This document shows, one piece after another, positions 1 to 5,392 of a stretch of DNA of 9,544 nucleotides. The notes beneath the pieces were generated by a model, which saw nothing but the letters and a program-made list of their open reading frames with translations, was not told where the DNA came from and did no database searches. Each line of letters starts with the position of its first letter. The stretch's first letter is position 1. Source of the stretch: UBA4416 sp043719555 (GTDB lineage Bacteria > Bacteroidota > Bacteroidia > B-17B0 > Aurantibacillaceae); assembly GCA_043719555.1 (NCBI GenBank), contig JAYSTR010000136.1, positions 1 through 9,544 on the forward strand, written 5' to 3'. The translations under genes and the position numbers were made by a program.

Positions 1-2
1 GT

Positions 3-305
3 GCGTTAAACAGAATGCCTGTATGTAGAGTTGAAAATTTAAAAAACACCATTGAATTTTTTAAAGAAAGTGGTTTACAAATTATTGCTTGTCACGAAAA
101 AACAGAAAGCTACCACTACAATGCGGATTTAACAAAGCCTACAGCCATTATTATGGGCTCTGAAGAAAATGGTATTTCTAACGAATATTTAAAACGTAGC
201 GATATGCAAGTTAAAATTCCGATGCTTGGCAACATCGCTTCTTTAAATGTTTCGGTTGCAACTGGTATTATTTTATTTGAAGCCGTTAAGCAACGAATTA
301 ACTAG
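3..305 (+). CDS. SpoU/TrmH-family RNA 2'-O-methyltransferase, C-terminal part
   Basis: This is the last 100 codons of a SAM-dependent SPOUT-class enzyme that methylates a ribose 2'-OH in rRNA or tRNA. The open frame enters from the left edge (GCG TTA AAC AGA before the first ATG at 15), so that ATG is internal. Two signature segments of the trefoil-knot SAM site are visible: IIMGSEENGIS in the middle and IPMLGNIASLNVSVATG near the end, with the family's conserved SLNVSVA. The beginning ALNRMPV fits the region just after the first SpoU motif. The C-terminus closes with the usual helix (LFEAVKQR). RlmB (23S rRNA Gm2251) is the commonest housekeeping member with this ending, but the missing N-terminus prevents choosing between RlmB and other TrmH-like enzymes. 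The next gene starts 11 bp downstream, suggesting co-transcription with arfB. Confidence 0.88.
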   Translation, partial: ALNRMPVCRVENLKNTIEFFKESGLQIIACHEKTESYHYNADLTKPTAIIMGSEENGISNEYLKRSDMQVKIPMLGNIASLNVSVATGIILFEAVKQRIN

Positions 306-316
306 TTTAATTAACA

Positions 317-730
317 ATGACCATAGAAGAATTAAAAAATAAAGACTTAATAAAAGAGTGTGAATTTAAAACTTCACGCTCTGGTGGTGCTGGCGGACAA
401 AACGTAAATAAAGTTGAAACAAAAGTTGAATTGCGTTTTCCTATTTTAAATTCAGATAAATTAACTGACGAGCAAAAAGTATTGTTGCTAAAAAAATTGC
501 ATAACAAACTTGATAAAGATAATCAGCTACACATAAAAGAACAAAGCGACAGAACACAATTAAAAAACAAAGAATTATTAATTGAAAAATTTTACAACGT
601 CCTCGCAGAAGCTTTAAAAGTTAACATCATTCGCAAGCCAACAAAAATAAGCAAAGCGAAAAAAGCAAAACGTGTAGATAACAAAAAAGCAAAAAGTGAA
701 ATTAAACAATCACGTAAAAAAATATTTTAA
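317..730 (+). CDS. arfB: ArfB (YaeJ)-type peptidyl-tRNA hydrolase, ribosome rescue
   Basis: This is a 137-aa release-factor-like protein predicted to hydrolyse peptidyl-tRNA on ribosomes stalled without a stop codon. The catalytic loop is clear: SRSGGAGGQNVNKVET at residues 20-35, with the GGQ at 26-28. This is the class-I release-factor domain without a codon-recognition domain, which separates it from RF1/RF2. The C-terminal ~30 residues are strongly basic (KKAKRVDNKKAKSEIKQSRK), matching the ArfB tail that lies in the empty mRNA channel. The length is typical of ArfB (about 140 aa). The ATG start gives a complete N-terminus. It sits 11 bp after the methyltransferase and 8 bp before the sigma-54 activator, so it is probably the middle gene of an operon. 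PrfH-type proteins are the alternative, but the short size and basic tail favour ArfB. Confidence 0.93.
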   Translation: MTIEELKNKDLIKECEFKTSRSGGAGGQNVNKVETKVELRFPILNSDKLTDEQKVLLLKKLHNKLDKDNQLHIKEQSDRTQLKNKELLIEKFYNVLAEALKVNIIRKPTKISKAKKAKRVDNKKAKSEIKQSRKKIF

Positions 731-738
731 TTAAAGAG

Positions 739-1890
739 ATGGCAAAAATATTAATCATAGACGACGAAAAAGCAATACGCCGAACGATAAAAGAAATTTT
801 AGAGTTTGAAAAATACGTTGTTGACGAAGCAGAAGATGGACAGCAAGGTTTAGAGATGGCACTAAAAGGTGGCTACGATGTTATTTTAAGTGATATTAAA
901 ATGCCCAAATTAGATGGCACCGAATTATTAGCGAAACTAATGACACAGGGCACAGAGTCAGCATTGATTATGATGAGTGGGCACGGCAATATTGAAACTG
1001 CAGTAGATGCGGTTAAAAAGGGCGCCTTTGATTATTTAGCTAAACCCATTGATTTAAATCGTTTGTTAGTTACGATTCGTAACGCTATGGATAAATCAAC
1101 CTTAGTGATTGAAACTAAAATATTAAAAAAGAAAATTGGTAAAGCGTATGAAATGATTGGCGATTCTAAAGCCTTAAATAACATTCGCGATATGATTGAT
1201 AAAGTAGCTCCAACGGATGCCCGTGTATTAATTACAGGAAGTAACGGAAGCGGTAAAGAATTAGTAGCTCGCGAAATACATAATAAAAGTAACAGAGCTG
1301 GCGCTCCATTAATTGAAGTAAACTGTGCTGCTATACCAAGCGAGTTAATAGAAAGCGAATTATTCGGACACGAAAAAGGAGCCTTTACAAGCGCTATAGC
1401 TACTCGTAAAGGTAAATTTGAATTAGCCGAAGGTGGTACTATTTTTTTGGATGAAATTGGTGATATGAGTTTATCGGCACAAGCAAAAGTGTTGAGAGCT
1501 TTACAAGAAAATAAAATTACACGTGTAGGTGGCGATAAAGAAATAAAAGTAGATGTACGGATTTTAGCGGCGACAAATAAAGATTTACGTAAAGAGATTG
1601 AAAAAGGCGAATTCAGAGAAGATTTATTTCATCGCTTAAGCGTGATTCCTATTCAGGTTCCATCCTTAAACGATCGTAAAGAAGATATTCCTTTATTAGC
1701 GGATCATTTTATTAATTTAATTTGTACCGACTATGGTATGCCCCTAAAATCAATTTCTAAAGATGCTTTAAAAGCTTTACAACAAAAGGATTGGACAGGT
1801 AACATTCGTGAATTTAGAAATGTGATTGAGCGCTTAATTATTTTGTGCGGTAAAGAAATTACAGACAAAGATGTGAAGCAATTTGCTTAA
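739..1890 (+). CDS. NtrC-type sigma-54 activator (REC-AAA+), no C-terminal HTH
   Basis: This is a 383-aa response regulator. Residues 1-118 are a receiver domain with the acidic pair D8/D9, phospho-acceptor D52 (in SDIKMP), switch S80 and conserved K102. Residues about 138-370 are an AAA+ sigma-54 interaction domain: Walker A GSNGSGKE at 167-174, the sigma-54-contacting loop GAFTSA at 214-219 (the usual motif is GAFTGA), Walker B TIFLDE at 234-239, and the sensor/arginine region FREDLFHRLSVIP. The chain ends at KEITDKDVKQFA, where other family members continue into a Fis-type helix-turn-helix. So it has ATPase and receiver parts but no DNA-binding domain. From memory, HTH-less relatives of this length are common in Bacteroidota, so this is probably a subfamily trait rather than a truncation. 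No partner histidine kinase is in the window. It lies 8 bp after arfB. Confidence 0.93.
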   Translation: MAKILIIDDEKAIRRTIKEILEFEKYVVDEAEDGQQGLEMALKGGYDVILSDIKMPKLDGTELLAKLMTQGTESALIMMSGHGNIETAVDAVKKGAFDYLAKPIDLNRLLVTIRNAMDKSTLVIETKILKKKIGKAYEMIGDSKALNNIRDMIDKVAPTDARVLITGSNGSGKELVAREIHNKSNRAGAPLIEVNCAAIPSELIESELFGHEKGAFTSAIATRKGKFELAEGGTIFLDEIGDMSLSAQAKVLRALQENKITRVGGDKEIKVDVRILAATNKDLRKEIEKGEFREDLFHRLSVIPIQVPSLNDRKEDIPLLADHFINLICTDYGMPLKSISKDALKALQQKDWTGNIREFRNVIERLIILCGKEITDKDVKQFA

Positions 1891-1893
1891 AAA

Positions 1894-1923
1894 GCCCCTC
1901 CTAACCGCCCCGAAAGGGAGGAA
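1894..1923. repeat. GC-rich palindromic repeat, copy 1 (inverted relative to copy 2)
   Basis: A strikingly GC-rich 30-bp island lies 3 bp after the stop of the sigma-54 activator in otherwise AT-rich DNA. Its reverse complement aligns with the copy at 1990-2016 at about 22 of 27 positions with one gap. It can fold locally: CCC 1908-1910 pairs with GGG 1916-1918 around a cgaaa loop, then after one mismatch CC 1905-1906 pairs with GG 1920-1921. It could serve as a 3' transcript-end structure for the upstream operon, but no T-run follows, so a classical intrinsic terminator is not supported. This resembles the dispersed CCTCCCC..GGGGAGG elements I recall from many Bacteroidota intergenic regions. 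Confidence 0.7.
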
Positions 1924-1945
1924 TAGAACAAAAACTAACTTAATA

Positions 1946-1976
1946 TTTGTGAATAATCTAATAAATAATAAATTTT
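1946..1976 (+). promoter_or_regulatory. Candidate Bacteroidota-type promoter for murQ
   Basis: TTTG at 1946-1949 is followed after exactly 19 bp by TAAATTTT at 1969-1976. This matches the known Bacteroidota consensus (TTTG, N19, TAnnTTTG) except for the last base. Transcription would start around 1980-1985, just before the perfect hairpin at 1990-2006, leaving a leader of roughly 45 nt before murQ. The whole element sits in the AT-rich spacer between the two inverted repeat copies. The region is so AT-rich that a chance match is possible. Confidence 0.4.
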
Positions 1977-1989
1977 AATACTCGCTAAG

Positions 1990-2016
1990 CCTCCCCTTAG
2001 GGGAGGTTGGAGGAGC
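1990..2016. repeat. GC-rich palindromic repeat, copy 2, with perfect hairpin
   Basis: The first part is a perfect hairpin: CCTCCCC (1990-1996), loop TTA, GGGGAGG (2000-2006). It is followed by TTGGAGGAGC to 2016. It is the inverted counterpart of the island at 1894-1923, so the two could also pair with each other across about 66 bp. Located 10 bp before the murQ start codon, it would lie in the murQ mRNA leader if the promoter at 1946-1976 is real. It looks like a dispersed REP-like element rather than a gene-specific regulator, but copy number cannot be judged from this window. Confidence 0.72.
2009..2015 (+). promoter_or_regulatory. Shine-Dalgarno-like GGAGGAG donated by the repeat
   Basis: GGAGGAG ends 11 nt before the murQ ATG at 2027. 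It is part of the palindromic repeat, not separate sequence. Most other starts in this window have no comparable purine-rich site. The spacing is a little long for an optimal ribosome binding site, and anti-SD pairing is weakly used in Bacteroidota, so its function is uncertain. Confidence 0.4.
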
Positions 2017-2026
2017 TAATACTTTT

Positions 2027-2839
2027 ATGCAAAAAACAACCGAAGCCGATTCATACTACAATAATCTTGAAACGATGAGTATTCAGGAATTATTAATGAG
2101 TATGAATAAAGAAGATACATCTGTTCCCTTAGCTGTAGAAAAATCCATTCCGCAAATAGAAAAATTAGTAACCATTGTAGTTGAAAAAATGCAACAAGGT
2201 GGTCGTTTATTTTATATGGGTGCCGGCACAAGTGGACGCTTAGGTATTTTAGATGCCAGCGAATGCCCACCGACATATGGTATTGAACAAGGTCGTGTAG
2301 TAGGCTTAATTGCAGGTGGAGATACAGCTATTAGAAAGGCAGTAGAGTTTGCCGAAGATGATATAACTCAAGGCTGGGCAGATTTACAAGAATATACAAT
2401 TACAACAAACGATGTAGTTGTTGGCATTGCTGCATCGGGCACAACACCTTATGTAATTGGTGCTTTAGAAACTTGTAATAAAAATAATATTGCAACAGGA
2501 TGTATCGTATGCAATGGTGGTTCACCAGTTGCTCAGGTTTCAAAATTCCCTATCGAAGTCGTGGTTGGTCCTGAGTTTGTAACTGGCTCTACACGCATGA
2601 AATCAGGCACTGCACAAAAGTTAGTACTGAATATGATTTCTACATCGGTGATGATAAAGTTGGGACGAGTGAAAGGAAATAAGATGGTAGATATGCAATT
2701 AAGTAATCATAAACTGGTTGATAGAGGCACACGTATGGTAATGAAAAATACTGGCTTAGAAGATTATGAATTTGCAAAAAGCTTATTATTAAAGCACGGT
2801 AGCGTGCGCAAAGCAACAGAGAGTTATTCTAAAATATAA
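2027..2839 (+). CDS. murQ: N-acetylmuramic acid 6-phosphate etherase
   Basis: This cytoplasmic lyase cleaves the D-lactyl ether of MurNAc-6-phosphate to give GlcNAc-6-phosphate and D-lactate, a step of peptidoglycan recycling. The 270-aa chain is one SIS-type sugar-isomerase fold. The signature GAGTSGRLGILDASECPP spans residues 65-82, with E79 matching the catalytic Glu83 of the E. coli enzyme. The AEDD segment (E110) matches the second acid, Glu114. Further family marks are AASGTTPYVIGAL, TGSTRMKSGTAQKL and the closing LSNHKLVDRGTRM. It is shorter than the ~300-aa enterobacterial enzyme, mostly at the C-terminus. The ATG start is the only reasonable one and follows the repeat-borne GGAGGAG. 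No MurNAc kinase, PTS or anhydro-MurNAc kinase gene is adjacent. The next gene follows after 4 bp. Confidence 0.96.
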   Translation: MQKTTEADSYYNNLETMSIQELLMSMNKEDTSVPLAVEKSIPQIEKLVTIVVEKMQQGGRLFYMGAGTSGRLGILDASECPPTYGIEQGRVVGLIAGGDTAIRKAVEFAEDDITQGWADLQEYTITTNDVVVGIAASGTTPYVIGALETCNKNNIATGCIVCNGGSPVAQVSKFPIEVVVGPEFVTGSTRMKSGTAQKLVLNMISTSVMIKLGRVKGNKMVDMQLSNHKLVDRGTRMVMKNTGLEDYEFAKSLLLKHGSVRKATESYSKI

Positions 2840-2843
2840 ATTA

Positions 2844-3167
2844 TTGAAAGCGCATTTATATATTGACAATGATAAAATTGGAGAAGTATTTTTTTCAATA
2901 ATAGATGAAAGTATGGCTGGAATTGGTGGACAATTAATTGAATCTGATAATTATCAAAAATACAAACGATTAATTCAACAACATTGCGAGAAGAAAGGCA
3001 TCTCTAATATTGATGATTTAGGCTACAGAATTATACTTAGTGATAATTCAGAAGTAAAAGCTGAAGGTGGAATTGGAATCACCGATTTTGAAGAATGTGA
3101 TGAAATATATGTTGAATCAGCAGGTCTTGATGAGGTAACTCTTAATAAAATGAGAAATAATTTATAG
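2844..3167 (+). CDS. Uncharacterised 107-aa protein downstream of murQ
   Basis: I do not recognise a named family. The TTG start at 2844 lies only 4 bp after the murQ stop and no ATG is available before residue 24, so translational coupling with murQ is likely. The protein is acidic, soluble-looking, without signal peptide or membrane segment. It appears to alternate beta and alpha: strands at 3-8 and 12-20, a glycine-containing turn IDESMAGIGGQL (20-31), a helix at 36-52 (NYQKYKRLIQQHCEKKG), a strand at 61-66 (YRIILS), then EGGIGITDFEECDEIYVES (74-92). The paired glycine motifs GIGG and GGIGITD look conserved-type rather than random, and codon use matches the neighbours, so it is probably a real gene. 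Some short uncharacterised Bacteroidota proteins share the feel of this layout in my memory, but I cannot confirm homology. Function unknown. Confidence 0.75.
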   Translation: MKAHLYIDNDKIGEVFFSIIDESMAGIGGQLIESDNYQKYKRLIQQHCEKKGISNIDDLGYRIILSDNSEVKAEGGIGITDFEECDEIYVESAGLDEVTLNKMRNNL

Positions 3168-3179
3168 CAAACAGAGTAA

Positions 3180-3401
3180 ATGGCCGAACAAAAAAATAAT
3201 CCTTTACACGGTAAAACTTTACAAATGATTTTGGAAGAATTATTAGCACGTTATCGTTGGGAAGGATTAGCTTATCACATCGATATTAATTGTTTTAAAG
3301 ATAACCCAAGCATCAACTCAAGTTTAAAGTTTTTACGTAAAACTCCTTGGGCACGTAAAAAAGTAGAAGATTTGTATATAGAATCTTTTGAATCAAATTA
3401 A
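3180..3401 (+). CDS. VF530/DUF2132-family small protein
   Basis: A 73-aa protein matching the VF530 family, a small helical domain whose founding structure came from Vibrio fischeri and which is annotated as DNA-binding by structural resemblance. The family pattern is easy to see: NPLHGKTLQMILEELL (residues 7-22), the RYRWEGLAYHIDINCF segment (25-40), then NPSINSSLKFLRKTPWARK (42-60), with the SSLKFLRKTPWAR block as the most diagnostic piece. The domain fills the whole protein, so it is complete. The start is the ATG at 3180, 12 bp after the 107-aa gene, consistent with one transcript from murQ. The actual cellular role of this family is not established, and a link to murQ is not evident. Confidence 0.88.
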   Translation: MAEQKNNPLHGKTLQMILEELLARYRWEGLAYHIDINCFKDNPSINSSLKFLRKTPWARKKVEDLYIESFESN

Positions 3402-3405
3402 TAAA

Positions 3406-3449
3406 TCTGCGTAACTTAGCGTTAAACTCTGCGTAACTCTGCGAGAAAC
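3406..3449. repeat. Two 22-bp tandem units with GCG cores
   Basis: Positions 3406-3427 and 3428-3449 are two 22-bp units identical at 18 of 22 positions, both starting TCTGCGTAACT and ending AAAC. Each unit contains two GCG cores, and the four cores are spaced 10, 12 and 10 bp apart, close to one DNA helical turn. The array fills nearly the whole gap between the VF530 gene and meaB, ending 4 bp before the meaB TTG start. I recall similar ctctgcgtaactctgcg strings as dispersed intergenic repeats in environmental bacterial genomes. They are of unknown function, and this is memory, not a search. Confidence 0.65.
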
Positions 3450-3453
3450 TAAA

Positions 3454-4431
3454 TTGAAAAACACTTTTAACATAAACGAATTTACAGATGGTATTTTATC
3501 ATCTAATATTACGTATGTAAGTAAAGCCATTACACTGCTAGAGTCAACTAAAATAGAGCATCAGGAACAAGCACAACAAATCATTAATGCTATTATTAAA
3601 CACAATGGAAATTCTTTTCGTCTTGGTATTACTGGCGTTCCAGGTGTTGGCAAAAGTACTTTTATAGAAAGTTATGGATTAGAAGTTATTAATCGTGGTC
3701 ACAAATTAGCTGTGTTAGCAATTGATCCTAGTAGTCAGTTAAGCAAAGGCAGTATTTTAGGTGATAAAACACGTATGGAACAATTATCCATACATCCACA
3801 AGCCTTTATTCGTCCTTCACCTAGTTCTGGGAGTTTAGGTGGCGTAGCGCGCAAAACCAAAGAAAGCATTATTATTTGCGAAGCAGCAGGTTACGACTAT
3901 ATTTTTATTGAAACCGTTGGTGTTGGTCAAAGCGAAACTGCTGTTCATCAATTAACCGATTTCTTTTTGTTACTAATGTTAGCAGGCGCAGGCGATGAGT
4001 TACAAGGCATTAAACGTGGCATTATGGAAATGGCCGATGGTATGGTAATTACTAAAGCAGATGGATCTAATTTAGATAAAGCAAAAATGGCTCGTGGAGA
4101 ATATGCAAGAGCACTACATTTATTTCCACCAACCGAAAGTAATTGGACTCCCGAAGTATTAACTTGCTCCAGTACCGAAAACAAAGGTATTAAAGAAGTG
4201 TATGATATGATTGATAAATACAAACGTCATACGATTACCAATCATTTTTTTGAAACCAAGCGTGCCAAACAAACTAAACAATGGTTACATCAAACCATTA
4301 ACGATACATTAATTGAGCGCTTTTATTCGAACCCAATCGTTAACGATGAAATTTTAAAAATAGAAAAGCAACTCGAAAAAAACCTCATCAATCCTTATCA
4401 AGCAGCTATGGATTTATTAAAAAAAATATAG
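3454..4431 (+). CDS. meaB: MeaB/ArgK-type G3E GTPase, methylmalonyl-CoA mutase chaperone
   Basis: This 325-aa GTPase of the MeaB/MMAA family protects and reloads adenosylcobalamin-dependent methylmalonyl-CoA mutase. A helical N-terminal arm (about 10-55) is followed by the G domain: Walker A GVPGVGKST (61-69), the AIDPSS segment (89-94), a switch stretch GSILGDKTRM (99-108), the SPSSGSLGGVARKT region (122-135), ETVGVGQSE (153-161) and the base-recognition TKAD (200-203). The C-terminal helical part (about 255-325) matches the dimerisation arm of the family. The length is typical. The start is TTG, as no in-frame ATG exists between the upstream stop codon at 3412 and this point. No mutase or epimerase gene is in the window, so the client enzyme must be encoded elsewhere. 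Old ArgK kinase annotations of this family are misleading. Confidence 0.95.
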   Translation: MKNTFNINEFTDGILSSNITYVSKAITLLESTKIEHQEQAQQIINAIIKHNGNSFRLGITGVPGVGKSTFIESYGLEVINRGHKLAVLAIDPSSQLSKGSILGDKTRMEQLSIHPQAFIRPSPSSGSLGGVARKTKESIIICEAAGYDYIFIETVGVGQSETAVHQLTDFFLLLMLAGAGDELQGIKRGIMEMADGMVITKADGSNLDKAKMARGEYARALHLFPPTESNWTPEVLTCSSTENKGIKEVYDMIDKYKRHTITNHFFETKRAKQTKQWLHQTINDTLIERFYSNPIVNDEILKIEKQLEKNLINPYQAAMDLLKKI

Positions 4432-4443
4432 TTACACGTTTAA

Positions 4444-4464
4444 TTTGCTAAAATTTGTAGCAAA
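4444..4464. promoter_or_regulatory. Perfect 7-bp dyad upstream of the Bro-N gene
   Basis: TTTGCTA (4444-4450) and TAGCAAA (4458-4464) are exact inverted arms separated by 7 bp. The dyad lies 12 bp after the meaB stop and about 20 bp upstream of the promoter-like TAGTTTTG at 4484. The position suits an operator for a dimeric regulator, possibly the Bro-N protein itself. As an RNA hairpin it would be weak (two G-C pairs) and has no T-run, so a terminator for meaB is less likely. A chance dyad in AT-rich sequence cannot be excluded. Confidence 0.4.
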
Positions 4465-4483
4465 AGTAAAACCCATTGTTTTG

Positions 4484-4491
4484 TAGTTTTG
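4484..4491 (+). promoter_or_regulatory. Candidate -7 element (TAnnTTTG) for the Bro-N gene
   Basis: TAGTTTTG matches the Bacteroidota -7 consensus TAnnTTTG exactly. No TTTG occurs at the ideal 19-bp distance (the nearest, at 4454-4457, is 26 bp away), so the upstream half is weak. A transcript starting near 4496-4500 would give a leader of about 20 nt to the ATG at 4518, and would exclude the TTG at 4476 as the start. Confidence 0.4.
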
Positions 4492-4517
4492 TTACTCATA
4501 ACATATTATTACTGAAA

Positions 4518-5375
4518 ATGAAAGAACAAAACGCGATACAATTATTCGAAAATAAAAAAGTAAGAACTCTTTGGAATGAAGAGCACGAAAAATGGTATTT
4601 TTCTGTAATAGATGTTATATCAATATTAACTGAATCTGATAGGCCTAGAAAATACTGGAGTGATTTAAAAGCAAAATTAAAAAAGGAAGGAAGCGAACTG
4701 TCCGAAAAAATCGGACAGTTGAAAATGACAGCCGAAGATGGAAAATCACGAATAACAGATATAGCAGATACCGAACAATTATTTCGCTTAATTCAATCCA
4801 TACCATCGCCAAAAGCAGAACCATTTAAATTATGGTTAGCACAAATAGCCAGCGAACGACTTGATGAAATGCAAGATCCTGAATTAACAATTGATAGGGC
4901 TTTGGAACAGTATATGCAATTAGGTTATTCTGAAAGTTGGATAAATCAACGCCTAAAAAGCATTGAAGTAAGAAAAGAATTAACCGACGAATGGAAAACT
5001 AGAGGCTTAAAAGAAGGTGTTCAGTTTGCAACACTTACCGATATTATTACAAAAGCTTGGGCAAATAAAACTACTAAAGAATATAAAATACTGAAAGGAT
5101 TAAAAAAGGAAAACCTTCGAGATAATATGACGAATACGGAGCTTATTTTAAATATGCTTGCAGAAGCATCTACTAAAGATATTTCCAAAGCAGTAAAACC
5201 TAAAACTTTTGATGAAAGCAAAGTAGTAGCTCAACAAGGTGATAATGTAGCAAAAGTTGCCCTAAAAGAATTAGAACAAAAAACGGGTAAAAAAGTAGTT
5301 TCAAGCACCAATGCAAAATCAAACTTAATTAACAAAACAATTGTTGCTCCTAAAAAAAACAATAAGAAAAAATAA
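4518..5375 (+). CDS. Bro-N domain protein, DinD-like
   Basis: A 285-aa protein with the Bro-N/antirepressor fold at its N-terminus (residues about 8-115; marks WYFSVIDVISIL at 26-37, YWSDLK at 46-51, and LFRLIQSIPSPKAEPFKLWL), followed by a conserved C-terminal half (ELTIDRALEQY, INQRLKSIEVRKELTDEW, LKGLKKENLRDNMT, LNMLAEASTKDIS) and a lysine-rich tail. The two-part architecture and length match the family annotated as DNA-damage-inducible protein D. E. coli DinD disassembles RecA filaments and is SOS-controlled. No SOS box of known type is evident here. An upstream TTG at 4476 would add 14 unrelated residues. The ATG at 4518 fits the family N-terminus (MKEQNAIQLFENKKVR) and the candidate promoter. 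No phage genes surround it, so it appears to be a stand-alone chromosomal copy. Exact function is inferred. Confidence 0.88.
   Translation: MKEQNAIQLFENKKVRTLWNEEHEKWYFSVIDVISILTESDRPRKYWSDLKAKLKKEGSELSEKIGQLKMTAEDGKSRITDIADTEQLFRLIQSIPSPKAEPFKLWLAQIASERLDEMQDPELTIDRALEQYMQLGYSESWINQRLKSIEVRKELTDEWKTRGLKEGVQFATLTDIITKAWANKTTKEYKILKGLKKENLRDNMTNTELILNMLAEASTKDISKAVKPKTFDESKVVAQQGDNVAKVALKELEQKTGKKVVSSTNAKSNLINKTIVAPKKNNKKK
4696..4720. repeat. Perfect 10-bp inverted repeat inside the Bro-N gene
   Basis: AACTGTCCGA (4696-4705) and TCGGACAGTT (4711-4720) are exact inverted arms around AAAAA. Read in frame it encodes ELSEKIGQL at about residues 60-68, in the linker before the KMTAEDGKSR segment of the Bro-N domain. 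Ten perfect pairs with five G-C would form a stable hairpin in mRNA and a dyad in DNA. In related proteins, as I recall, this stretch varies in length and sequence. Confidence 0.75.
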
Positions 5376-5392
5376 ACTTACTTTTACAACAC

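Noticed and set aside
15..17. ATG as start of the RNA methyltransferase
   Set aside because: A 96-aa protein would lack the first SpoU motif and most of the fold; the frame is open to the left edge, so the gene is simply cut by the window.
1894..1923. Intrinsic terminator after the sigma-54 activator
   Set aside because: The hairpin has a mismatch and is followed by AATAGAACA rather than a T-run; better described as a copy of the palindromic repeat.
2025..2276. Reverse 83-aa open frame opposite the murQ start
   Set aside because: Fully antisense to the most conserved part of MurQ, with no recognisable domain.
3406..3449. CRISPR array
   Set aside because: Only two 22-bp units abut each other directly with no spacers, and no cas gene is in the window.
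3948..4223. Reverse 91-aa open frame inside meaB
   Set aside because: It lies wholly opposite conserved MeaB motifs and shows no family signature of its own.
4476..4517. TTG start that would extend the Bro-N protein by 14 residues
   Set aside because: The added residues look like translated promoter sequence (the TAGTTTTG element lies inside), and the ATG at 4518 matches the family's beginning.
4518..5375. Part of a prophage
   Set aside because: Bro-N proteins are common in phages, but both neighbours are ordinary chromosomal genes and no integrase, structural or replication gene is present.
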